From assembly GCA_002314605.1 (NCBI GenBank), contig DCGO01000105.1, forward strand, positions 1 through 25,239: a stretch of DNA of 25,239 nucleotides. Reading direction: 5' to 3'. Under the pieces are notes generated by a model. The model searched no databases and was not told where the DNA came from. It saw only the letters and a list, made by a program, of their open reading frames with translations. The position numbers were made by a program, and so were the translations under genes. Of the stretch, positions 7,321 to 14,858 are shown in pieces (the stretch's first letter is position 1; each line of letters opens with the position of its first letter). The stretch comes from Lentisphaeria bacterium UBA1776. Lineage in GTDB: Bacteria > Verrucomicrobiota > Lentisphaeria > Victivallales > Victivallaceae.

Positions 7321-8081
7321 AAAAAGTCCCGACACCCGCCTTCGACAAACTTTGCCGTCTGGCGGGAAAGGCGGTCTGCACCTACAGCATGATCTCCGCC
7401 GGAGACAGGATCCTTGTGGGAATTTCCGGCGGCAAGGACAGTCTCACACTGGCCCGCACGCTGCAGCATCTGCAGAAACATGCACCCGTTGATTTCGAGC
7501 TGGAATTTGCGGTTTTCGACCCGGGGTTTCCGGATTTCGGCATGAATGCGCTCCGGGAATACGCAGCGAGTCAGAACTGGCCCCTCCGGGAAACGAAGGC
7601 GGACGTGGCCTCCTCTCTGGACCCGGCAAGGGACAACATCCCCTGCGTTCTCTGTTCCCGGATCCGCCGGGGGAAACTAAATGCCCTTGCCAAAGAACTT
7701 CACTGCGGAAAACTGGCACTGGGGCAGCATCTGGACGATGTCCTCGTTTCCTTCCTCATCAGCGCCGTCCGTGGTCAGGGGCTCACCACCATGGGGCCCA
7801 ATGTCCCCAGCAAATCGTGTCCGGGACTCCGGATCATCCGCCCTCTGGTACTTGCCGAAGAATCCCTCATCCGGGAGGCGGCAAAGGAGCTTGGTCCCTA
7901 CCCTGAAGCGGGAAAATGCGCGTACAGTCAGATGCTTGAAGACGGGGACCGGGTGTATTTCCGGCAGCTTCTGGACACCATGACATCGCACATCCCCCAC
8001 CTCCGCGCCCAGATGCTCCAGTCCCTACGGCATGTGGAAACAAAGTATCTTCTGGACCCGCGTTTCCTGACGGAGAAGTGA
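7317..8081 (+). CDS. ttcA: TtcA-family PP-loop tRNA thiolase
   Basis: A 254-residue ATP-dependent PP-loop protein. TtcA 2-thiolates cytidine-32 of tRNA using a [4Fe-4S] cluster. The ATP-binding PP-loop is GISGGKDSL (35-43). The CxxC pair is IPCVLCSRIRRGKLNALA with C110 and C113, followed by LALGQHLDDV (133-142). C201 (AGKCAY) could be the third cluster cysteine seen in TtcA. The start is the ATG at 7317, overlapping the exonuclease stop by 4 bp with only a weak ribosome-binding site, so translation is probably coupled. The exact tRNA target within the TtcA/TtuA group is less certain. The gene ends 3 bp from the convergent RNB gene. Confidence 0.8.
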   Translation: MKKVPTPAFDKLCRLAGKAVCTYSMISAGDRILVGISGGKDSLTLARTLQHLQKHAPVDFELEFAVFDPGFPDFGMNALREYAASQNWPLRETKADVASSLDPARDNIPCVLCSRIRRGKLNALAKELHCGKLALGQHLDDVLVSFLISAVRGQGLTTMGPNVPSKSCPGLRIIRPLVLAEESLIREAAKELGPYPEAGKCAYSQMLEDGDRVYFRQLLDTMTSHIPHLRAQMLQSLRHVETKYLLDPRFLTEK

Positions 8082-8084
8082 TCC

Positions 8085-9929
8085 TTAATCCAGTTCCCTG
8101 CTGAACCGGAAACGGCAGACCCTCGTCACCGGGTCGGCAAATTCCAGTTCAACAGGATAACGTTTGCCGGTCTGAAGGTCCCCGTTGCCGAAACGGGTCT
8201 TGAATTCAAAAGCCAATTCCGGGATCATACAGGCACACCTGCCGCCTTCCAGCTGCTGAACGGCCACGGCCTCCCCTCGCCAATCCGGATGGCGCTGAAA
8301 CCAGACGATCTTGTAAAATTCATTCACGTCCCGCTCCAGCCGGGTCCGGACCAGTCCGGCATCTTCCGCCGGAGCAAAGGCCGCTTCCATCTCCTCCGCC
8401 GTCATGGGCGCTTCATGCCGGAAAATTCTCCGCAGCTGGCGGTGAGCCAGCAAGTCTGCGTACCGTCGCAGGGGGCTGGTGACCCGGACGTAAGGCTCCA
8501 GTCCCAGCCCGGCGTGCCGTCCCGGCCACGGACTCAATACCCCCGGGGCACAGGCCCGCCGGGCGGCGTACATAATAGAGAGCGCCGCATCCTCCGCCGG
8601 GATCTCCTCCAGCTCCGCCGGAGCCTGAATCACAAAAGGCATGGCGATTTCGTGTTCCGCCGCATACTGCGCCACGGCGGATCCGGCGGCCAACATGGCA
8701 TGGGCCACGACTTCCCGGACCGGAGAAAATTCAATGGGGACAACCTCAATATCTTTTCCGATCACCTTGACCTTCACTTCCGGCATCCGGATGAAGAGTG
8801 CCCGCTCTTTCCGGCGGTAATCCTTGAATCGTTCCAGCAGCGGGACCGCGCCTGCCAGAGGCCCGTCAAAAAGGCCCTGCGCGGTATCGTAATCGTGCCG
8901 GGAAACCCGGACCATGGAGGGAAAAAAGTCAAGCAGTTCCGGCCTGCCGTCTCCGGCAAAATCCAGCACAAAGGTCCAGGCGGGACTCGTTTCCGCAAGT
9001 CCCAGACCGAATTTTGCCGTCGCCTCTTCCGGGAGCATGGGAGTCACGCCTTCGGGGAGATAAAGGTTTTCCCCCCGTTCCCGGGCTTCCAGATCCGCCG
9101 GACCACCCGGCAAAAGTCCCGCATCCGGGTCCGCCACATGGACCAGAAGATGCGTTCCGTCATAAGCGATGGCATCGTCCGGATCCGCACTCCCCCGGTC
9201 GTCAATGGCGTAGGCTTCCAGCCAGGTCTGATCCCGCCGTTCCACATCCGGCACATCGTCCATGGAAAATTCCGGGGCTTTCACCTCCACCCCCGCCCGC
9301 ATGGGCCAGGGGTCAGAGAGATCGCTCCAGCACTTGAGTTTCAGGAGGAGCATGTGGGCCGTATCCGGGGCGGATTCCATCCCCAGATCCCGCATGAGAC
9401 GGCTGTTCTCAATGACGCCGTAAGCCACCTGCTCCAGTTCCCGGATCGCGCTCCGGTCGTTTTCCGGATCGATCCTGCCGGAACGGATCCTTTCGATCAG
9501 CGCACTCCGGGCGGCGGCCTCGGATTCTCTGGCATGGAGCGCTTTCAGCGCCGCGGCGACATCCTGTGCAGGTTTCGCCCGGACTCCGGAGTCAGGATCT
9601 CCGGAAAAATACAGTCCGCAGGAAAGAAGCTTCCAGGCATTCCACGCCGCTTCCGGCGTATTGCCGCCGTAGGCGCATTCCAGAAACTCTCCAAAGGAAA
9701 GAAGCTCCTCCCCCATGAGTTCGGCCAGTTCTCCGCAATCCGGTTCCGGCAAGTCCTTCAGGGGAAGGGATGATACGGGACCGGAGTGAAGAAAGACAAT
9801 GTCCTTCGGCCGCACACTTTTCGATGAACCGCCGGCAATGGAAATCTCCAGCTTGTCGCCGTTGACGGCGCGGACAATGGCGGCCTTGCTCTTGTAGAGC
9901 GCGAGGCAGCCGGGGACCAATCGTGCCAT
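8085..9929 (-). CDS. RNB-domain (RNase II/R family) exoribonuclease
   Basis: A 614-residue 3'-5' exoribonuclease. The catalytic RNB region shows AIDDRGSADPDDAIAY (241-256), with aspartates D243, D249, D251 and D252 corresponding to the RNase II metal-binding set. The second hallmark RVTSPLRRYADLLAHRQL (482-499) is intact. The N-terminal 50 residues (GCLALYKSKAAIV to SKSVRPKDIVFL) resemble the short SH3-like head of the cyanobacterial/plastid RNase II-like group, not the cold-shock domains of E. coli RNase R. The length also fits a compact enzyme. A good GGAGGAG site precedes the ATG at 9929. It follows mcsB by 23 bp on the same strand, suggesting co-transcription with the arginine-kinase pair. 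It probably degrades or trims mRNA and rRNA. Confidence 0.87.
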   Translation of the reverse strand: MARLVPGCLALYKSKAAIVRAVNGDKLEISIAGGSSKSVRPKDIVFLHSGPVSSLPLKDLPEPDCGELAELMGEELLSFGEFLECAYGGNTPEAAWNAWKLLSCGLYFSGDPDSGVRAKPAQDVAAALKALHARESEAAARSALIERIRSGRIDPENDRSAIRELEQVAYGVIENSRLMRDLGMESAPDTAHMLLLKLKCWSDLSDPWPMRAGVEVKAPEFSMDDVPDVERRDQTWLEAYAIDDRGSADPDDAIAYDGTHLLVHVADPDAGLLPGGPADLEARERGENLYLPEGVTPMLPEEATAKFGLGLAETSPAWTFVLDFAGDGRPELLDFFPSMVRVSRHDYDTAQGLFDGPLAGAVPLLERFKDYRRKERALFIRMPEVKVKVIGKDIEVVPIEFSPVREVVAHAMLAAGSAVAQYAAEHEIAMPFVIQAPAELEEIPAEDAALSIMYAARRACAPGVLSPWPGRHAGLGLEPYVRVTSPLRRYADLLAHRQLRRIFRHEAPMTAEEMEAAFAPAEDAGLVRTRLERDVNEFYKIVWFQRHPDWRGEAVAVQQLEGGRCACMIPELAFEFKTRFGNGDLQTGKRYPVELEFADPVTRVCRFRFSRELD

Positions 9930-9952
9930 GAATATTCTCCTCCGGTCACAAG

Positions 9953-11032
9953 TCAGTTTTTTCCGCCGGAGAGCTGCGACAGCGTCTCCCGGAAAAGCTT
10001 CGCCCGTTCCACATCGGCTTCCTCCCCGGAAAGGGGCCGCCCGGCGATCCGGCTCAAGTGCGCCGGATTGGTCCGGACAAACAGAAAATGGATGGACGGC
10101 ACGGAAACGGAGTCGAACATTTCAAGATCCGCCCCCAGCCGGAGACTGGACAGGGCCTGCAGCGATTCCGGTAGCGTGAGCTTGAACGCATGACGCAAAA
10201 GGCCGTAGGCGCGGCCCACCTGGTCGAAGAGGGTGTATCTGGACTTTTTCAGCACCGAAAGACGGGCGTTCTTTTCGTAGTTGATGATGGACTGGATCAC
10301 CCCTGCAAGGTGGGAAAGGATCTCCGTCTCGCTTTCCCCCAGGGTGGACTGGTTGGATATCTGATAGAGATTCCCCTGATTTTCGGTTCCTTCCCCGTAA
10401 ATGCCCCGGACCGCCAGATTGAGCTTGGAAGCCCCCTGAACCACCGAAGTGATCTTGCCGGACATCACCAGCCCCGGCAGATGAAGCATGACCGAGGCAC
10501 GCATGCCGGTCCCCACATTGGTGGGACAGCTGGTAAGGTAGCCAAGTTTCTCGTCAAAGGCAAATTCCAGCCGGCTGCTGAATTTCGTATCCAGTCTGTC
10601 CGCGTCCTGCCAGGCGGCATCCAGTGCAAGCCCCGGCCGGATCGCCTGGATCCGCAGATGATCCTCCTCGTTGATCATCACCGAAAGCGTCTCGTCCGCC
10701 CTCGCCAGCACGGTCCCGGCAACGGGGTTGGTCAGAAGATCCCGGCTGGCCAGACGCCGCTCGAAGAGGATCTCCTGGTCCAGCGTGGAAAGTTCCGCCA
10801 CGTCAAACCGGCAGGCTCCGGTCCCGAACATGCGCCCCGCAGCCGCCGCTCCGGCGGACAGATCCCGTATCGCCGTCATCTGTTCCGGAGACGCCGCCGG
10901 GGGAAAGGGAAACTCCTTCAGGTTCCGGGCCAGACGGACTCGGGAACTGATGGCGACCTCCTCCTCCGGAACAACATCCCCGAGAAATCCAACCGGATTC
11001 TGCAGAAGCCGCGTCATGGGATCCCGGATCAT
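9953..11032 (-). CDS. mcsB: Protein-arginine kinase McsB
   Basis: A 359-residue phosphagen-kinase homologue that phosphorylates arginines on proteins, in Firmicutes marking them for ClpCP. ATP-binding arginines lie in ISSRVRLARN (28-37). The catalytic-loop segment VMINEEDHLRIQ (118-129) and the YLTSCPTNVGTGMRASVMLHLPG block (165-187, active-site C169) are intact. GIYGEGTE and GNLYQISNQSTLG (210-232) complete the family pattern. It lacks the large N-terminal domain of creatine/arginine kinases, as expected for McsB. The start overlaps the mcsA stop by 4 bp, so the two are translationally coupled. No ctsR or clpC is adjacent, unlike the Bacillus ctsR-mcsA-mcsB-clpC operon. Confidence 0.95.
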   Translation of the reverse strand: MIRDPMTRLLQNPVGFLGDVVPEEEVAISSRVRLARNLKEFPFPPAASPEQMTAIRDLSAGAAAAGRMFGTGACRFDVAELSTLDQEILFERRLASRDLLTNPVAGTVLARADETLSVMINEEDHLRIQAIRPGLALDAAWQDADRLDTKFSSRLEFAFDEKLGYLTSCPTNVGTGMRASVMLHLPGLVMSGKITSVVQGASKLNLAVRGIYGEGTENQGNLYQISNQSTLGESETEILSHLAGVIQSIINYEKNARLSVLKKSRYTLFDQVGRAYGLLRHAFKLTLPESLQALSSLRLGADLEMFDSVSVPSIHFLFVRTNPAHLSRIAGRPLSGEEADVERAKLFRETLSQLSGGKN

Positions 11033-11592
11033 GCTTCACCTCCGGACAGGGATTCCCGGCGGAACGGCTGATTTTTCTCCAGTTCGCGGATAACGTCCCG
11101 AATCTGGGCGGCACGCTCGTAATTCTCGGCCTTGACGAGCTCGGCAAGCTCCTGTTTCAGCCGGATCACCCGGGCGGCGGCAGCGGCGCCGCCGTCTGCG
11201 GTGCGGCGGCACCCGGGCCGTTTGCCCACATGGACCCGGCCCCGCTGAACATGCCCGAGGACGTCTTCCATGATGGGCGCAAAGGCCGCATAACATACCG
11301 GACACCCCATGCGGCCGCCGGACTTCTTCAGCATGGCGACGGTACGCCCGCACCGGGGACACTTGAGATCCGGCATGGGCGTTTCCGGTTCGGCAGAGGC
11401 TGGACCGTTCTCGGCAAGTTTTCCCAGATTGTAGAGCATTTCCGCAAGATTGAACGATCCGAAGTTCAATCCGGCGGATTTTTCATGCTCGCGGGCACAC
11501 TCGGCACAGACGTTCAGCGATTTCTGCTTCCCCCCGACGAACTCCTTGTAATGGATGGTCGCCTCGTTTTTTTTGCAGATATCGCAAAGCAT
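11029..11592 (-). CDS. mcsA: McsA, zinc-binding UvrB/UvrC-motif activator of McsB
   Basis: A 187-residue activator of the McsB arginine kinase. Four CxxC pairs form two zinc sites: C3/C6 with C29/C32, and C78/C81 with C97/C100. A basic, alanine-rich linker follows (about 117-142). A UVR motif, a coiled helical hairpin, ends the protein (LKQELAELVKAENYERAAQI, 145-164, then RDVIRELE). This order matches B. subtilis McsA. AAAGGAG lies upstream of the ATG at 11592. It leads the mcsA-mcsB-RNB operon and is divergent from the methylthioadenosine phosphorylase gene. In relatives McsA senses heat, heavy-metal or oxidative stress through its zinc sites; whether that holds here is inference. Confidence 0.92.
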   Translation of the reverse strand: MLCDICKKNEATIHYKEFVGGKQKSLNVCAECAREHEKSAGLNFGSFNLAEMLYNLGKLAENGPASAEPETPMPDLKCPRCGRTVAMLKKSGGRMGCPVCYAAFAPIMEDVLGHVQRGRVHVGKRPGCRRTADGGAAAAARVIRLKQELAELVKAENYERAAQIRDVIRELEKNQPFRRESLSGGEA

Positions 11593-11617
11593 TTTTCAAT
11601 CTCCTTTCAAAAAAAGA

Positions 11618-11645
11618 TTGCATTCTGCGGTAAAAAGATTATATT
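11618..11645 (+). promoter_or_regulatory. Predicted promoter for mtnP-ftsZ
   Basis: TTGCAT (11618-11623), a 16-bp spacer and TATATT (11640-11645), about 53 bp upstream of the mtnP start. The -10 overlaps a minus-strand TATAAT (11638-11643) that could serve mcsA. Confidence 0.45.
11638..11643 (-). promoter_or_regulatory. Possible -10 box (TATAAT) for mcsA-mcsB-RNB
   Basis: A perfect minus-strand TATAAT 45 bp upstream of the mcsA start. The hexamer 17 bp further upstream (TTATTG) is a poor -35. It shares four bases with the forward -10 box of mtnP. Confidence 0.4.
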
Positions 11646-11698
11646 TCATCCCGGTACGTACAATAAGGGCCTTTCAAAAAAAAGCAAGGATGGAAGAG

Positions 11699-12589
<891 letters not shown>

Positions 12590-12597
12590 AGGACATT

Positions 12598-13815
12598 ATG
12601 GACACTCCCAATCAACTGACCATCCTGGGACTCGGCAGTGTCGGCGCCGCGGCAGCCGGACGGATCCGGAGTCTGCTTCCGGAAAGCGCCGGGATCCGCA
12701 TCAAAGCCATAGACACCGATGCACGGAAACTTGCCGCAAGCGGCATCCCGGACGCGGACAAGCTGCAGATCGCTTCCAACTGGCGGCAGGGCCGTGGCTG
12801 CGGCGGAAATGTGCTCGATGGCCAGCGGGCGCTTGCCTTTGACCGGGCGAAGATCGAAACCCTGATCGGCCGCCCTGAATTTCTGCTGGTGACAGCGGCA
12901 TTCGGCGGCGGGACCGCCACCGGAGGCGCCGGCATCATCCAGAGCATCTGCCGGAAAAACAACATTCCGGTGATCTTTCTGGTGACCTTGCCCTTCACTC
13001 AGGAAGGGCACAGCCGGAGACAGGCGGCGGAAGACACCATACGGCAGGACCTTTTGAGCGGGGCGGATGCCGTACTGGCGCTGCCCAATGATCTTCTGTA
13101 CTCGGTGCTCCCCCCCACCACGCCGGTGCTGGAAGCCTACGATATGGCCAATCAGGAATTTGCCCGGACCGCTTACGGTATCGCCCTTCTCCTGACCCAG
13201 AACAATCTCCTGGCGCCGGACACGGCGGATCTGGCGGCCATGCTTCACCGAAAGAAAAGTTTCTGCAGCATCGGCATCGGCCAGGGGACCGGGGAAAACG
13301 GGACGGACCGGTGTCTGAAAGCGCTGGAAGAGATGCTTCAGTCCCCCCTTCTGGGCGGAGCGGACAAGCTGGCCAAAGCCGATGCGGTGATCTTCTCCCT
13401 CATTGGCGGCAGCACCCTCTCTCTGGGCGAAGTACGGCAGACCCTCGACACTGCCATAGAATACCTCGGCAGCAGCACGGCGGTCCTCTCCGGGGCCTCG
13501 GTGGAACCCTCCTTCGGAGACCGGGTCATGATGTGCGCCATTGCCGTCAATTTCGATGATCAGGAGGAAATGAACGCCGTTGCCGAGCACCCGGCAGTTC
13601 CGCAGGAGAAAAAAGTCAGGAGTTCCCGTTCCAGATCCGGAAAACACAGCGATGAAAACCAGCAGGTATTTGCGTTCGAGAATCCCTCCAAGGGCATCAT
13701 GGAACGGACCACCCCGGTGATCTGGAACGGGGAAGACCTGGACGATCCGACTTGGCGGCGGCGTTCCGCCTCCCTTGATCAGGGCTCTATCATCACGGCG
13801 GAAGCCGCAAAATAA
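12598..13815 (+). CDS. ftsZ: Divergent FtsZ cell-division GTPase
   Basis: A 405-residue FtsZ homologue, the tubulin-like protein that builds the division ring. Colinear landmarks are the strand before T1 with GLGSVGAAA (11-19, where canonical FtsZ has a glycine-rich GxGGGGxNA), AIDTDAR (37-43, usually NTDxQ), GGGTATG (103-109, usual GGGTGTG), TLPFTQEG (130-137, usual TKPFxxEG), PNDLL (163-167), YDMANQEF (181-188) and QSPLL (248-252). The synergy loop keeps two aspartates, D208 and D211, but has lost the conserved asparagine. The GxGAGxNPExG (T3) block is reduced to RGCGGNVLDGQ. A variable basic linker (about 325-365) leads to a C-terminal peptide GEDLDDPTWRRR (378-389), resembling the FtsA/ZipA-binding tail DLDIPTFLRR. 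GAGGA precedes the ATG. It is likely the working FtsZ, but with altered nucleotide binding. Confidence 0.82.
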   Translation: MDTPNQLTILGLGSVGAAAAGRIRSLLPESAGIRIKAIDTDARKLAASGIPDADKLQIASNWRQGRGCGGNVLDGQRALAFDRAKIETLIGRPEFLLVTAAFGGGTATGGAGIIQSICRKNNIPVIFLVTLPFTQEGHSRRQAAEDTIRQDLLSGADAVLALPNDLLYSVLPPTTPVLEAYDMANQEFARTAYGIALLLTQNNLLAPDTADLAAMLHRKKSFCSIGIGQGTGENGTDRCLKALEEMLQSPLLGGADKLAKADAVIFSLIGGSTLSLGEVRQTLDTAIEYLGSSTAVLSGASVEPSFGDRVMMCAIAVNFDDQEEMNAVAEHPAVPQEKKVRSSRSRSGKHSDENQQVFAFENPSKGIMERTTPVIWNGEDLDDPTWRRRSASLDQGSIITAEAAK

Positions 13816-13925
13816 AGGGTATCCTGAAGTTTTTCCGGAAGATCCGGAGGACAGAGCCGGTCCGGCCCTCAAATGCTGCGTGTACGGCGCGGGACGGTCG
13901 CGCCGCCCTGCATCACGATACTATT
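13816..13925. other. Convergent intergenic spacer with GC-rich hairpins
   Basis: This 110-bp gap between ftsZ (plus) and the radical SAM gene (minus) holds no gene. A hairpin GGCGCG-N7-CGCGCC (13886-13904) and a small CCGGA-AGA-TCCGG stem could help end transcription from both sides, but neither is followed by a T-run. Confidence 0.35.
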
Positions 13926-14858
13926 TCAAATCTGCGCCGCTCCCTGCGGCGCTTCGACTCCGGTGCCGTCAAAAACCGGAATGAACTCCGCCCTGGAAGC
14001 ACCCCCGCCCTGAAAATACCCGTCCGTAATGCTGGAATCCAGCAGAGCCGCCTTGACCCGGCAGTATTCCCTGTACGTCACCCGACGGTTGAGTTCCGGA
14101 AATTCCGTCTCCGAAACCCGGCCGAAAGGCATGTACTGCCGCATGAGGCTGAACATGATGTCTCCCGGCTTGAAGTGTTCCGCCACAAAATGGATCACCT
14201 GAATGGTGTCCGCCACATGCCCCGGAAGCAGAAGGTGCCGGATCACCACCCCTTTTTTCAGCAGACCGTCCGGCCCGATTTCGTAAGGTCCCGTCTGACG
14301 GAACATCTCCATGACCGCCTCGGCGGCCCGTTCCCGGTAATCCTTCACCCCGCTGTAACGGAAAGCGAGAGCATTGTCGAAATACTTGAAATCCGGCAGA
14401 TAGATCTGAATTTTTCCCTCGAAACGCTGCAAAGTGTCCACCGCATCGTAACCATTGGTATTATACACGACCGGTACAGGAAGTTCCCCTTCGAGGCTGG
14501 TCAGGACCGCATCGGAAAAATGCTGGGGCGTCACCAGATCGATGTTGTGGGCACCCCGCCCGATCAATTCAAAATAGATCTCCCGGAGCCGTTCCGGGGT
14601 GACCTCGATCCCGGATCCTCCGGTGCTGATGCCGTAGTTCTGACAGAAGACGCAGCGGAGATTGCAGCCGCTGAAAAACACCGTCCCGGCTCCCCGGGTG
14701 CCGCTGATGACCGGCTCCTCCCAGAAATGCAGTCCCGCCCTGGCCACCACAGGATTCTGCGGAACGCCGCAGACCCCCGGGATCTTTTCCCCGAATGTTC
14801 CGGACACCGGACGCCGGGCGTGACACCGCCGGGGACACAGGTCGCAGAACTCACCCAT
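13926..14858 (-). CDS. PflX/PflA-like radical SAM protein
   Basis: A 310-residue radical SAM enzyme of the PflX (putative pyruvate formate-lyase activating) group. The SAM-cluster motif is GCNLRCVFCQN (64-74, cysteines C65, C69 and C72). An N-terminal cysteine cluster CDLCPRRC (C5, C8, C12) with C30 (GVCG) is typical of PflX and of the radical SAM proteins in AmmeMemoRadiSam clusters. Later segments ELPVPVVYNTNGYD and IQIYLPDFKYFDN also fit. No glycyl-radical enzyme is in the window, so the target is unknown. Its start overlaps the stop of the copper ATPase by 8 bp, so it is the last gene of the RIC-copA run. Family is confident; substrate is not. Confidence 0.82.
   Translation of the reverse strand: MGEFCDLCPRRCHARRPVSGTFGEKIPGVCGVPQNPVVARAGLHFWEEPVISGTRGAGTVFFSGCNLRCVFCQNYGISTGGSGIEVTPERLREIYFELIGRGAHNIDLVTPQHFSDAVLTSLEGELPVPVVYNTNGYDAVDTLQRFEGKIQIYLPDFKYFDNALAFRYSGVKDYRERAAEAVMEMFRQTGPYEIGPDGLLKKGVVIRHLLLPGHVADTIQVIHFVAEHFKPGDIMFSLMRQYMPFGRVSETEFPELNRRVTYREYCRVKAALLDSSITDGYFQGGGASRAEFIPVFDGTGVEAPQGAAQI

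Noticed and set aside
8289..9773. 494-codon open frame on the plus strand opposite the RNB gene
   Set aside because: It is a shadow of a gene with intact catalytic motifs. Its translation is rich in Arg, Pro, His and Gly with no domain.
13886..13904. GC hairpin as a bidirectional intrinsic terminator
   Set aside because: No T-run follows on either strand, so I kept it only as a possible stem in the spacer entry.
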